From: an uncultured Faecalibacterium sp.
Lineage (GTDB): Bacteria > Bacillota > Clostridia > Oscillospirales > Ruminococcaceae
Length of the DNA: 64,000 nt
Direction: 5' to 3'
Assembly: GCA_934539245.1 (NCBI GenBank)
Contig: CAKTCK010000002.1
Coordinates: forward strand, 1-64,000
Positions 32,885-41,678 of the stretch are shown here, piece by piece. Under the pieces are notes generated by a model that saw only the letters and a program-made list of their open reading frames with translations, did no database searches and was not told the DNA's origin. Positions within the stretch are counted from its first letter, which is position 1. Each line of letters starts with the position of its first letter. A program made the position numbers and the translations under genes.

Positions 32885-33772
32885 TTACTCTGCCTTGGTC
32901 TCGGGCTTTGCCTCAGCCTTGGCTTCCGGCTTTGCAGCGGGAGCGGCGGGCTTCACCACGGGCTTCGGGGGATTGGGGTCGTCCTTCAGCGGGAACAGGA
33001 TGATGTGCTTGGGGCACTTCTGGGCGCACATACCACAGCCCTTGCACTTGTCGTAATCAACGCGTGCCACGCCGTCCACAACATGGATGGCATCGAACTT
33101 ACAGGTGCGCTCGCACATACCGCAGGCGATGCAGGAGGTGGTGCACAGTTTGTTTGCCACAGCACCCTTGTCCTTGTTGGAGCACATGACCACCGGCTTG
33201 CGGGGGCCGCCGGCGTCGATCATGATGACCTGCTTGGGGCAGATGTTGGCGCAGGCACCGCAGCCGGTGCACTTGTCCTTGTCCACCTTAGCCACACCGT
33301 CCACGATGTGGATGGCGTCGAACTTACACACCTTGGTGCAGTCGCCCAGACCGATGCAGGCGAAGGAGCAAGTCTTGGGGCCGCCGTACAGAGCTGCCGC
33401 AGCAGCACAGGTCTGGATGCCCTTGTAGTCGTAGGCGGGCTTGCAGTGCTCGGAGCTGCCCTGGCACTGTACAACAGCCTTCTTCTCTACGGCGCTTGCC
33501 TCGCCGCCCATGATCTTGGCAATGGCAGCGGCAGCCTTGGGGCCGCCGGGTGCGCACTTGTCGCAGGGCACGCCGTCCAGAACAACAGCCTTAGCGTAGT
33601 CGGCACAGCCGGCATAGCCGCAGCCGCCGCAGTTTGCGCCGGCCAGACAGGCAGAAACTTCCTCAATGCGGGGGTCTTCCTCCACCGCCATGAACTTTGC
33701 GGCAGCTACCAGAATGATAGCACCCACAGCGCCCACGATGGTGCACAGGATAACAGCAGATACAATATTCAT
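32885..33772 (-). CDS. rnfB: Rnf complex subunit RnfB (ferredoxin-type Fe-S protein)
   Basis: 295 aa. One N-terminal membrane helix, then the four-cysteine domain ACLAGANCGGCGYAGC, and four further 4Fe-4S motifs (CIGLGDCTKVC, CTGCGACANIC, CIACGMCERTC, CKGCGMCAQKC). It ends in a Pro/Ala/Lys/Glu tail. RnfB is the entry point for electrons from reduced ferredoxin in the Na+- or H+-pumping ferredoxin:NAD+ oxidoreductase. Last gene of rnfCDGEAB, 15 bases after rnfA. Confidence 0.96.
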   Translation of the reverse strand: MNIVSAVILCTIVGAVGAIILVAAAKFMAVEEDPRIEEVSACLAGANCGGCGYAGCADYAKAVVLDGVPCDKCAPGGPKAAAAIAKIMGGEASAVEKKAVVQCQGSSEHCKPAYDYKGIQTCAAAAALYGGPKTCSFACIGLGDCTKVCKFDAIHIVDGVAKVDKDKCTGCGACANICPKQVIMIDAGGPRKPVVMCSNKDKGAVANKLCTTSCIACGMCERTCKFDAIHVVDGVARVDYDKCKGCGMCAQKCPKHIILFPLKDDPNPPKPVVKPAAPAAKPEAKAEAKPETKAE

Positions 33773-33787
33773 AGTCCTGTTCCTCCC

Positions 33788-34420
33788 TTACAGCGTAACA
33801 TTGAACAGGTTTTCGACGATGCCGCCGAAGCCCATGAAGGACAGGCTGGTGATTGCAGCTGCGATCAGGGTGATGGGCAGGCCCTTGAAGGGTGCCGGGG
33901 GATCGCAGGCTTCCACGCGCTTACGCACGCCGCTGAACATGACCATAGCCAGCATAAAGCCGCAGCCTGCGCCGATGGCGCAGATCAGAGCCTCGATATA
34001 GGCGTAGCCGAAGCCGTGTGCAGCCACATCTGCGCCGTAGTCGCCCACGACCAGAATGGTCACAGCCAGCACGCAGCAGTTGGTGGTGATCAGGGGCAGA
34101 TAAACGCCCAGCGAGTTATACAGTGCAACGATATACTTCTTGAGGAAGATCTCGATGAACTGCACCAGCACAGCAATGACCAGAATGAACACGATGGTCT
34201 GCAGATAGCCCAGCTCTGCCGGCTCAAGGATGAAGATCTGGATGGGGAAGGTAACGGCCGTTGCCATGAACATAACAAAGATGACAGCACCGGACATACC
34301 GACAGCGGAATCCAGCTTTTTGGAAACGCCCAGGAACGGGCAGATACCGTAGAACTTCACCAGCACATAGTTGTTGACAAGGATCATGCTGAAGAAGATC
34401 GCAGCGAGTTTGACGAGCAT
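33788..34420 (-). CDS. rnfA: Rnf complex membrane subunit RnfA
   Basis: 210 aa, six membrane helices. Starts VKLAAIFFSMILVNNYVLVK, and contains YGICPFLGVSKKLDSAVG and LPLITTNCCVLAV, the paired conserved segments of RnfA/NqrE that hold a membrane Fe-S centre and form part of the ion path. It starts one base after the rnfE stop, so the genes are coupled. Confidence 0.95.
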   Translation of the reverse strand: MLVKLAAIFFSMILVNNYVLVKFYGICPFLGVSKKLDSAVGMSGAVIFVMFMATAVTFPIQIFILEPAELGYLQTIVFILVIAVLVQFIEIFLKKYIVALYNSLGVYLPLITTNCCVLAVTILVVGDYGADVAAHGFGYAYIEALICAIGAGCGFMLAMVMFSGVRKRVEACDPPAPFKGLPITLIAAAITSLSFMGFGGIVENLFNVTL

Positions 34421-34421
34421 C

Positions 34422-35087
34422 TTATTCCGCCTCCTTCTTCAGATTGTCAAGATCACAGCAGCTCTTGCGCTCGATACGCGCGTCCAGCTTGCCTTCCAGC
34501 CAGATGCAGCCTGCCATCAGGATGCCGTAGCAGAAGAAGGCGCCGGGAGCCTGCGTCATGATGGACACCTTGGCAACGCTTTCCGGGATGATCTGGAAGC
34601 CCAGCCAGGTGCCGCTGCCCAGGATCTCGCGGATGGAGGCCATCAGGGTGGCGGTGAGGGTGTAGCCGAGGCCCATGCCCACGCCGTCCAGTGCGGAATC
34701 CACCACATTGTTCTTGCAGGCGAACATCTCAGCACGGCCCAGAATGATACAGTTGACAACGATCAGGGGCAGGAACACGCCCAGTGCGTTGTACAGGCTT
34801 TCCATGTAGGCCTGCATGAACATCTGCACGATGGTCACGAAACCTGCAATGATGACGATGTAGCAGGGCAGATGCACCTTGCCGGGAATCACCTTGCGCA
34901 GCAGGGAGATCATGATATTGGAGCACACCAGCACGAAGGTGAAGGCGGCGCCCATGCCCAGTGCGTTGGAAACTGCCGTGGTAACGGCCAGAATGGAGCA
35001 GGTGCCCAGAACCAAACGCAGAACAGGGTTTTCTTTGATGATGCCGTTGGTAAGGATGCTTACCTTGGACTTATTTTCTTGTGCCAT
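34422..35087 (-). CDS. rnfE: Rnf complex membrane subunit RnfE
   Basis: 221 aa, six membrane helices, homologous to RnfA and NqrD. Contains NGIIKENPVLRLVLGTCSILAV and LPLIVVNCIILGRAE, the RnfE signature regions. It pairs with RnfA in the ion-translocating core. It sits 17 bases after rnfG and one base before rnfA. Confidence 0.95.
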   Translation of the reverse strand: MAQENKSKVSILTNGIIKENPVLRLVLGTCSILAVTTAVSNALGMGAAFTFVLVCSNIMISLLRKVIPGKVHLPCYIVIIAGFVTIVQMFMQAYMESLYNALGVFLPLIVVNCIILGRAEMFACKNNVVDSALDGVGMGLGYTLTATLMASIREILGSGTWLGFQIIPESVAKVSIMTQAPGAFFCYGILMAGCIWLEGKLDARIERKSCCDLDNLKKEAE

Positions 35088-35104
35088 TTCTTACCAACCT
35101 CCTT

Positions 35105-35659
35105 TTATGCCAGCTCGTTGAAGCAGTTGATACAATCATTGATGGCAGCAAACAGAGCGGTGGACGAAATGGTTGCGCCACTGTACGCATCGAAATCCTG
35201 ATTCATCACAATGTTCTTGGTGCCGTCCATGCCGTTGAACTGTGCCAGATAGTCATCGGTGGACACATTGGAGCCGATGCCCTTGGTCTGGGTAGAAGCG
35301 TCCACCCAGATGCCGGTCTCGGCGCCGTTGGCATCAAAGCCCATGATCACGGTCAGGATGCCGCCGTCAAAGCCCTTTTCCTCGGCCTTGATGGCAATGC
35401 CGCCGTCCTGCGCCTTTACCACGCCGGTAACGTTGGCGGTGGTGTAATCGGTGATCTCCTCCAGCGTAGCTGCGTCCGAAACAGAGGGCATCACGCTGAC
35501 ATAAGCAGCCAGGGTGGTGCGGCGGGTGTTCTCCTTGATAACGGGAGCGGTCATGCCGTTCACCAGAGCCAGCAGCAGGCTGACGATCAGAGAGATGACG
35601 GTCAGCACAACGATGGGCTTCCCGGTGGTTTCCCAGCTGGAATTTGCAGTCTTACTCAT
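35105..35659 (-). CDS. rnfG: Rnf complex flavoprotein subunit RnfG
   Basis: 184 aa. An N-terminal membrane anchor (VVLTVISLIVSLLLALVNG) carries an extracytoplasmic FMN-binding domain. The covalent FMN site motif is YSGATISSTAL near residue 160, where the Thr is flavinylated by ApbE. Its ATG overlaps the rnfD stop by 4 bases. No apbE is in the window. Confidence 0.95.
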   Translation of the reverse strand: MSKTANSSWETTGKPIVVLTVISLIVSLLLALVNGMTAPVIKENTRRTTLAAYVSVMPSVSDAATLEEITDYTTANVTGVVKAQDGGIAIKAEEKGFDGGILTVIMGFDANGAETGIWVDASTQTKGIGSNVSTDDYLAQFNGMDGTKNIVMNQDFDAYSGATISSTALFAAINDCINCFNELA

Positions 35660-36615
35660 TTGCCAGCACCCTCCTTCGCTTTCTTTGCAGGCTTCACATA
35701 GCCATACGGGGTCTGACGGGTCAGATCATTGATGTACGGGACCCACAGGTTCATGAACAGCAGTGCGAAGGACACGCCCTCGGTGTAGCTGCCCCAGTAG
35801 CGGATAGCAAAGGTAACGATGCCAAGGCAAACGCCGTACACCAGCTTGCCCTTCAGGGTAAAGGGGCTGGTAACGTAGTCGGTAGCCATGAACACAGCGC
35901 CGAACAGCAGGCCGCCGCTCAGCACGGCAACCAGTGCGGTGTGCAGATCCTTGGTAGCGATCAGGTAGAACACGAACACGCTGCCAACGTAGGAAGCCGG
36001 GATGGCGATGCTGATGGTCTTGGTAGCCACCAGATAGATCAGACCCAGCACGATGGCCAGTGCGCAGGTCTCGCCCAGCACACCGCCGTGGATGCCCATG
36101 AACAGGTCCAGCAGGCTCAGCTTGGAGGGATCTGCCACAGCCAGCGGGGTAGCCTTGGACAGCTGATCCACCGCTGCATCCGGGAACACCCACTGATTCA
36201 TGGAGCCTGCAAAGCTGATGAACAGCACGATACGACCCACCAGAGCGGGGTTTGCAAAGTTCATGCCAATGCCGCCGAACAGCTGCTTGACAACGATGAT
36301 AGCCACCAGATCGCCGATGATCAGCTGACCGATGGGCATGCCCACGGGCACGTTCATGGCCAGAATGATGCCGGTGACCACAGCGGACAGGTCGCTGATG
36401 GGGTTCGGGCGCTTCAGCAGCTTGCAGTACAGCCACTCAAAGGCCACACAAGCCACCACGGAAACGGCGGTGACCAGCAGGGCGCGCACGCCGAAAATGA
36501 TCGCAGAGGCAACCACGCAGGGGCACAGTGCAACGATCACGTTCGCCATCAGGCTCTGGGTGGTCTCGTCACTGCGGACGTGCGGGGAAGCCGAAACAAT
36601 AAGCTTCGTATCCAT
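35656..36615 (-). CDS. rnfD: Rnf complex membrane flavoprotein subunit RnfD
   Basis: 319 aa, NqrB-like with about nine membrane helices. Contains SASPHVRSDETTQSLM near the start, YCKLLKRPNPISDLSAVVTG, and SKATPLA, the likely covalent FMN threonine region (usually SGATPLA; Lys replaces Gly here). It moves electrons across the membrane and couples them to ion pumping. Its ATG shares one base with the rnfC stop. Confidence 0.95.
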   Translation of the reverse strand: MDTKLIVSASPHVRSDETTQSLMANVIVALCPCVVASAIIFGVRALLVTAVSVVACVAFEWLYCKLLKRPNPISDLSAVVTGIILAMNVPVGMPIGQLIIGDLVAIIVVKQLFGGIGMNFANPALVGRIVLFISFAGSMNQWVFPDAAVDQLSKATPLAVADPSKLSLLDLFMGIHGGVLGETCALAIVLGLIYLVATKTISIAIPASYVGSVFVFYLIATKDLHTALVAVLSGGLLFGAVFMATDYVTSPFTLKGKLVYGVCLGIVTFAIRYWGSYTEGVSFALLFMNLWVPYINDLTRQTPYGYVKPAKKAKEGAGK

Positions 36616-37931
36616 TACTTATTGCCTCCTTTTTTGATTTCGCCAAGATAGAAAGCCTTGGCCAGACTCATCATCTGGGTGACCGGGCGCTTTGCCGGGC
36701 AGACGAAGGAGCAGCTGCCGCAGTTGAAGCAGTAGTCAGCGTGCAGCTTGCCCAGCTCCTGCACATCGCGGGCGGCGTAGGCCTGATTGACCTCCACCGG
36801 CTCCAGACCCATGGGGCAGTACTCCACGCAGCGGCCGCAGCGGATGCAGGGGTTGACCGGTGCGGGCTGTGCAGCTGCCTTGCTCAGCAGGATCAGACCG
36901 GAAGTGGTCTTGGTGGTGGGGTAAGAGAGGTTCTCCACAGCGGGACCCATCATGGCACCACCGGCAACCACCTTGCCCAGCTCGCCCTTGACGCCCACAT
37001 AGTCCAGAATATCCTGATAGGCGGTGCCCACGGGCACAACAACGTTCTGGGGCTTTGCGCAGGCATCGCCGTCCACGGTGATGGTACGCTGGACCACCGG
37101 CATACCGGTAGCCAGATACTTGCCCAGCGTGGAAACGCTGGTCACGTTCATCACGATAGCGCCTGCATCGGCGGGCAGACCGCCGTGGGGCACCTCGCGG
37201 CCGAGGCACTTCTCGATGAGGATCAGCTCTGCGCCGGTGCCGTAGACACTGGGCAGGGGCTTGACCTCGATAGCGCTGTCGTCCTTGGTCTTTTTGCACA
37301 GCAGGTCGATGCACTCGGGCTTGTTGTTCTCAATACCAATGATGCACTTCGAGATGCCGGTATACTTCAGCACAGCCTTGATGCCGCGGATGATATCATC
37401 GCTGCACTCCAGCATCTCCTGCGTGTCGCTGGTCAGCCACACCTCGCACTCGGAGGCGTTGATCAGCAAGGTATCCACCGGCTGCTTGGGCTGCAGCTTC
37501 ACGTCGGTGGGGAAGCCTGCGCCGCCCAGACCGACCAGACCGCACGCACGCACGGCAGCAAGGAAGCTGGCCTTATCAGTGACTTCCGGTGCCTTGACAG
37601 CCGGGTCTACGGTCTGCTTGCCATCGGTCTTGATGACGACAGAATCGCACATACGGCCATTGGACAGACGGAAAGCTTCCACTGCAGCTACCGTACCGGA
37701 AACGCTGGAGTGGATGTTTGCGGAGACAAAGCCGCCCGCCTCACCGATCTTGGTGCCGACGAACACTTCATCGCCTTTTTTCACCAGTGCCTTGGCGGGT
37801 GCGCCAATGTGCTGGCTCATAAGGATGCGTACCTGCGCGGGCAGAGGCATCGGGACAGGTTTGCTTGCAGCAGTTGCCTTGTCATGCGGCGTATGCGCGC
37901 CAAGCGCCGCACGTTTCAGCTTGTTCAACAT
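36615..37931 (-). CDS. rnfC: Rnf complex peripheral subunit RnfC
   Basis: 438 aa from the ATG at 37931, which has GGGGGA 10 bases upstream; in-frame ATGs up to 19 codons earlier are possible. The N-terminal barrel-like domain (VRILMSQHIGAPAKALVKKGDEVFVG) is followed by an NADH/FMN-binding domain with GLGGAGFPTDVKL and a SLBB-like region. Two 4Fe-4S motifs, CIRCGRCVEYC and CFNCGSCSFVC, follow. It hands electrons to NAD+. First gene of the operon behind the promoter at 38021-38048. The short C-terminus lacks the long repeat tail of E. coli RsxC. Confidence 0.95.
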   Translation of the reverse strand: MLNKLKRAALGAHTPHDKATAASKPVPMPLPAQVRILMSQHIGAPAKALVKKGDEVFVGTKIGEAGGFVSANIHSSVSGTVAAVEAFRLSNGRMCDSVVIKTDGKQTVDPAVKAPEVTDKASFLAAVRACGLVGLGGAGFPTDVKLQPKQPVDTLLINASECEVWLTSDTQEMLECSDDIIRGIKAVLKYTGISKCIIGIENNKPECIDLLCKKTKDDSAIEVKPLPSVYGTGAELILIEKCLGREVPHGGLPADAGAIVMNVTSVSTLGKYLATGMPVVQRTITVDGDACAKPQNVVVPVGTAYQDILDYVGVKGELGKVVAGGAMMGPAVENLSYPTTKTTSGLILLSKAAAQPAPVNPCIRCGRCVEYCPMGLEPVEVNQAYAARDVQELGKLHADYCFNCGSCSFVCPAKRPVTQMMSLAKAFYLGEIKKGGNK

Positions 37932-38020
37932 GGATTTCAAATCCCCCATTCTGCTTGAATTGCCATCCCCTCGCCCATGCAGGCGCACTGGTACAGGGAC
38001 AGCAGCTGCTTAACACACTT

Positions 38021-38048
38021 ATTGTATCATTTTGGCGCGGGAAGTCAA
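38021..38048 (-). promoter_or_regulatory. Predicted promoter of the rnf operon
   Basis: Minus strand TTGACT, 16-base spacer, TACAAT, about 85 bases before the rnfC start. Upstream at 38104-38117 a small palindrome TTAGTT-TT-AACTAA could bind a regulator. The 319-base gap otherwise holds only the plus-strand promoter of the small membrane protein. Confidence 0.7.
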
Positions 38049-38156
38049 CGACATCACGGCTCAAATGATGAATTTTCCTGAACTTTCTTATTCGTTTTCG
38101 TCAATTAGTTTTAACTAACTACCGTATTTTTCTTTTTGTTCTCCCCCTTCTGCCGT

Positions 38157-38185
38157 TTGCCTTTACTGCGGGAATATGCTATACT
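38157..38185 (+). promoter_or_regulatory. Predicted promoter of the 41-aa membrane peptide
   Basis: TTGCCT, 17-base spacer, TATACT, with about 60 bases of leader before the ATG. Confidence 0.65.
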
Positions 38186-38250
38186 ATACCTAACATATCG
38201 GCGGAACGTCCCCCGCTCCGCTCCCGAACTTCACAAGGAGGCACCAAACC

Positions 38251-38376
38251 ATGAAAGTTCTCAAAGCTCTGCTCGCCGTCTTCACCACACTGGCTGTCGC
38301 CCTGACCGCCATTCTGCTGTTCTGGCAGGATAAAAGTGCTCCGCGCTATATCAAGATCTACGAAAACGAGCAGTAA
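38251..38376 (+). CDS. 41-aa single-helix membrane protein
   Basis: ATG follows AAGGAGG at the ideal distance. Residues about 3-24 are one hydrophobic helix (KVLKALLAVFTTLAVALTAI and on), then FWQDKSAPRYIKIYENEQ, a short polar tail with two Tyr. With its own promoter and a strong terminator it is a monocistronic small-protein gene between the rnf and polysaccharide operons. No antisense promoter is evident, so a toxin role is not suggested. Function unknown. Confidence 0.75.
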   Translation: MKVLKALLAVFTTLAVALTAILLFWQDKSAPRYIKIYENEQ

Positions 38377-38394
38377 TTATTTCTTGCAGCACAA

Positions 38395-38437
38395 CACCCC
38401 GGTCAGGCGGTAAAACCGCCCGACCGGGGTGTTTTTG
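38395..38437 (+). terminator. Terminator of the small membrane protein gene
   Basis: CACCCCGGTCAGGCGGT pairs with ACCGCCCGACCGGGGTG (one mismatch), then TTTTT. Confidence 0.92.
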
Positions 38438-38457
38438 CGTTGTCCGGTAAACCACAC

Positions 38458-38491
38458 AAAAACGCCGCCGACTTTTCGTCAGCGGCGTTTG
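38458..38491 (-). terminator. Terminator of the polysaccharide operon
   Basis: Stem AACGCCGC / GCGGCGTT extended by GAC/GTC, followed on the minus strand by TTTTTG, just after the DUF5662 stop. Confidence 0.88.
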
Positions 38492-38502
38492 CTCAAAAAT
38501 AC

Positions 38503-39039
38503 TCAGTAATCCGTCTCGCAGCCCAGCAGGAATTTGATGTAGGCAAAGGTGCGCTCCTGCCCTAAGTCCCGCACCATGCGCAGCAGCTTTTCCAGCAGTG
38601 CCCGGGTCTCCGGGTGCATCAGGTAGTGATCCTTGCTGCGCTGGTAGTACTCCCACGCGGAGGCATCGGTGTACTTGTCGCCCAGATAGATCTGGCTTGC
38701 CGCCACCCGGTCGCACACCATCTCGCAGACGTACCGCAGGGGGATCTTCATGCCGGTCAGGCCGGTCTTGGTGGTGCTGTAATCGATCCAGTATTCCAGA
38801 TGATGCTTGTTGCGCCCCTTGTGGTGCAGCCACGCCGAGGTGTAGCCCTTGGCTTCGCGCTCGGCCTCGTTGGGGCTGTGGTCGCCCTGATAATAGATGC
38901 ACCCGGGGATGAACTCGGTAGGGCTGTACTTGCTCAGGTCGTGGGCAAGACCCTGCTCATACAACCCGCATTCAAAGCAGTATTTCATCACCAGCAGCTT
39001 GTGCCGGGTAATGGTCTCGAAATGGCCTTTGATGTTCAT
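38503..39039 (-). CDS. DUF5662 protein
   Basis: 178 aa, soluble and histidine-rich. Shows HDLSKYSPTEF and HHKGRNKHHLEYW, a pattern of paired His/Asp that suggests metal binding (HD-like), and DKYTDASAWEYYQRSKD near the end. These are the conserved regions of the DUF5662 family. The function is unknown. It is the last gene of the polysaccharide operon, 4 bases after the glycosyltransferase stop, but such proteins also occur outside these clusters. Confidence 0.82.
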   Translation of the reverse strand: MNIKGHFETITRHKLLVMKYCFECGLYEQGLAHDLSKYSPTEFIPGCIYYQGDHSPNEAEREAKGYTSAWLHHKGRNKHHLEYWIDYSTTKTGLTGMKIPLRYVCEMVCDRVAASQIYLGDKYTDASAWEYYQRSKDHYLMHPETRALLEKLLRMVRDLGQERTFAYIKFLLGCETDY

Positions 39040-39043
39040 GCTG

Positions 39044-40921
39044 TTATTCCCTCCACTGCACCGTGATGCGTCCCTCTTTCAACCCGCGCAGATCATCGCT
39101 TTCGGAAAAATCCTCCCGGTCCATGGTCAGGTTGGGGTTGTAGTAGGGGTCGTGCAGGATGTTCTCCCTGCCGTGCACCTCGTACAGACGCTGCTGCTCG
39201 GCAGCAAAGCGCCGTGCCTTTACCGGGTCTTTCTCGTCCCCGCCGCGGCTCTTGCTCTCGTAATGGGTCAGCTGGGCGTAGGGCGTCCACGCAATGCGGT
39301 AGCCCGCATCCCGCACCCGCAGGCAGAAGTCCACATCGTTGAAGGCCACCGCAAAGGCTTCGTCCAGCCCCTTCACCTTGTCCCACACGCTGGTCTTTAC
39401 CAGCAGGCAGGCACCGGTCACGGCAGAAAAGTCCTGCACCGTGGCGGTGCGGAACAGATAGCCGCTGCCGCCGGCCTTTTTGTACTTGTGGCTGTGCCCT
39501 GCATAGCCGCCCAGCCCGGTAATGACGCCCGCGTGCTGGATGGTGTCGTCCGGGTACCAGAGCATGGCGCCGCACACTGCCGCCCCGCCGGGGTGGGCGC
39601 ATTGGCGCAGAAGCTCGGTGAGCCAGTCGCCATTGCGCACCTCCACGTCGTTGTTCAGCAGCAGCAGATACTCGCCGGTGGCGTATTTGCGGCCAAAGTT
39701 GTTGATGCCGGAAAAGTTGAAGCCCTTTTTCGGGTAAGTGACCACCCGCAGGCCGTCGTAGCGCTGCTGTGCCTTTTTATAGTAGGCAAAGGTAGCGGGG
39801 TCGGTGGAATTGTTCTCCACCACGATGACCTCAAAGTGCTCCCATGCGGTCTTTGTCCAAATGCTGTGCAGGCACTTTTCCAAATCCTCGGTGTGGTCCT
39901 TGTTGGGGATCAGGATGCTCACCTTGGGTTCGCCCACGATGTCCCACTTCACCCGGTAGGTGCTGGGGAACAGGCCGTCCTCCACCGTGCCGATGCGCCC
40001 GGTGCGGGTCAGGTGGTCTGCCAGCGCCTTTTTGGCCGCTGCCGCCACGTATGGCTTGGCATCGGCGTCGCCGGAGGTAGACCCCGCGTGCACCCGCCAG
40101 TAGTAGAGCACCTGCGGCACATGGGCGGCACCGCCGGTCTTTTCCAGCAGGCGCAGGAACAGGTCATGATCCTGACTGCCATCGCATTCCGGGCGCTCGC
40201 CGCCCAGCTGCTCCCACAGTGCTTTTTTAAACACCGCCAGATGGCAGATGTAGTTGCAGCACAGCAGGTAGTCCGGGGCGTAGTCCGGCTTGAAGTGCGC
40301 CACCATAGGGCGGCGGATGCTCTTGGTAAACAGAGCCTCGTCGCTGTACAGAAAGCCGTCCGGCTCGCCGCGCTGCCGCAGCTGCAAGATAGCCTTGCCC
40401 ATGGTGTACAGGGCATGGGGTGCCAGAATGTCATCGTGGTCAGCCAGCGCCAGATATCCCCCTGTTGCCAGCTGCGCGGCAGCGTTCGTATTAGCCGCAA
40501 TGCCCTGGTTTTCGATCCTTTTGTATACGATCTGTTGATTTTTTTGTTGATATTCCTTTACGATGCGCTCCACGTCCCCGTGGGCGGCGTCCGAAGCATC
40601 GGCAAGGCAGAGCTGCCCGTTGGGCGCAGTCTGTTCCACAAAGGAATCCAGAAACTCCCGCAGGTATTTTTCCGGGGTATTATACAGCGGAGTCAGCACC
40701 GAAATGGTGGGCAATCCGCAGTCAGCCGCCGTTTTGCCCGCCATCTCTGCGCGCTGCGCTTCCAGCACCTTTTTGGCAGGCAGGTAGCGTGCACGCTTGC
40801 CGAAGCAGCGGCGCTTGACAAAGCCCGCGCCGCGTTTGACCATGGTGGGCAGACCCTCGTCCTTTGTCAGCTGCACGGCGTAGCCGACAAGCTCCTTGGC
40901 GCGTTTCAACCGTACATTCAT
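39044..40921 (-). CDS. Two-domain family 2 glycosyltransferase
   Basis: 625 aa with two GT-A domains: the first begins ISVLTPLYNTPEKYL (about residue 73) with ALADHDD as the metal motif, the second begins VSILIPNKDHTEDLEKC (about residue 335) with LLLNNDVEV. A helical N-terminal leader carries many basic residues. Such tandem enzymes extend rhamnose-containing or O-antigen-like chains on the cytoplasmic side. The ABC transporter genes directly upstream would export the product. It starts one base after the ATPase stop. Confidence 0.9.
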   Translation of the reverse strand: MNVRLKRAKELVGYAVQLTKDEGLPTMVKRGAGFVKRRCFGKRARYLPAKKVLEAQRAEMAGKTAADCGLPTISVLTPLYNTPEKYLREFLDSFVEQTAPNGQLCLADASDAAHGDVERIVKEYQQKNQQIVYKRIENQGIAANTNAAAQLATGGYLALADHDDILAPHALYTMGKAILQLRQRGEPDGFLYSDEALFTKSIRRPMVAHFKPDYAPDYLLCCNYICHLAVFKKALWEQLGGERPECDGSQDHDLFLRLLEKTGGAAHVPQVLYYWRVHAGSTSGDADAKPYVAAAAKKALADHLTRTGRIGTVEDGLFPSTYRVKWDIVGEPKVSILIPNKDHTEDLEKCLHSIWTKTAWEHFEVIVVENNSTDPATFAYYKKAQQRYDGLRVVTYPKKGFNFSGINNFGRKYATGEYLLLLNNDVEVRNGDWLTELLRQCAHPGGAAVCGAMLWYPDDTIQHAGVITGLGGYAGHSHKYKKAGGSGYLFRTATVQDFSAVTGACLLVKTSVWDKVKGLDEAFAVAFNDVDFCLRVRDAGYRIAWTPYAQLTHYESKSRGGDEKDPVKARRFAAEQQRLYEVHGRENILHDPYYNPNLTMDREDFSESDDLRGLKEGRITVQWRE

Positions 40922-40922
40922 A

Positions 40923-41666
40923 TCAGACCTCGCCGCGTTGGGTCGCCTTGTAGGCGGCGCAGACTGTCTGGGTGTCCCCGTTCATTTTCAGGTGGCCGTG
41001 GCTCAGCCATGCCACCTTGGTGCACATCCGCTCGATCTGCTCGATAGAGTGGGACACCAGAATGACCGTGGTGCCGCCCGCCATCAGTTCCTGCATCCGC
41101 TTTTCACACTTCTGCTGGAACAGGAAATCGCCCACCGACAGCACCTCGTCCGCGATGAGGATATCGGGCTTGGTGATGGTGGCAATGGCAAAGCCGATGC
41201 GCGCCACCATGCCGGAGGAGTAGTTTTTCAGCGGCACATCCAGAAAGTTTTCCAGCTCGCTGAACTCCACGATCTCGTCAAATTTTTCGTCCAGATACTT
41301 GGGCGAGAAGCCCAGCACCGTGCCGTTGAGATAGATGTTCTCGCGGGCGGTCAGGTCCATATCAAAGCCCGCGCCCAGCTCGATAAGCGGGGCGATGGTG
41401 CCGTTTACGGTCACCTTGCCCTTGCTGGGCTTGTACACCCCGGCAATGGTCTTGAGCAGGGTGGATTTGCCCGAGCCGTTCAAGCCCACAAGGCCGTAAA
41501 AATCGCCGGGCATGATGTCCAGACTGACGTCCTTTAAAGCGTAGAACTCGTCGTATTGCAGCCGCCCCTGCACCATAGCCAGAAAGTACTCTTTCAGGCT
41601 CTCATGCTTTTCCTTGGAAAGGTTGAAGCACATGGAAACATTGTCCACTTTGATGATCGGTTCCAT
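40923..41666 (-). CDS. Polysaccharide/teichoic-acid ABC exporter, ATPase (TagH/Wzt-like)
   Basis: 247 aa. Walker A GLVGLNGSGKSTLL, signature YSSGMVARIGFA, Walker B KPDILIADEVLSVGD, then SHSIEQIERMC. The N-terminal VSMCFNLSKEKHESLKEYF is typical of TagH/Wzt/RfbE ATPases. It lacks the long C-terminal carbohydrate-binding domain of Wzt, pointing to a TagH-like minimal type. It powers the permease encoded 12 bases upstream. Confidence 0.92.
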   Translation of the reverse strand: MEPIIKVDNVSMCFNLSKEKHESLKEYFLAMVQGRLQYDEFYALKDVSLDIMPGDFYGLVGLNGSGKSTLLKTIAGVYKPSKGKVTVNGTIAPLIELGAGFDMDLTARENIYLNGTVLGFSPKYLDEKFDEIVEFSELENFLDVPLKNYSSGMVARIGFAIATITKPDILIADEVLSVGDFLFQQKCEKRMQELMAGGTTVILVSHSIEQIERMCTKVAWLSHGHLKMNGDTQTVCAAYKATQRGEV

Positions 41667-41678
41667 TGTTCACCCTCC

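Noticed and set aside
31595..34561. 988-codon plus-strand frame across the MFS and rnf genes
   Set aside because: It spans several well-supported minus-strand genes and their gaps with no motif of its own.
38251..38376. Second type I toxin
   Set aside because: The peptide is similar in size, but there is no opposite-strand promoter aimed at it and its leader is short.
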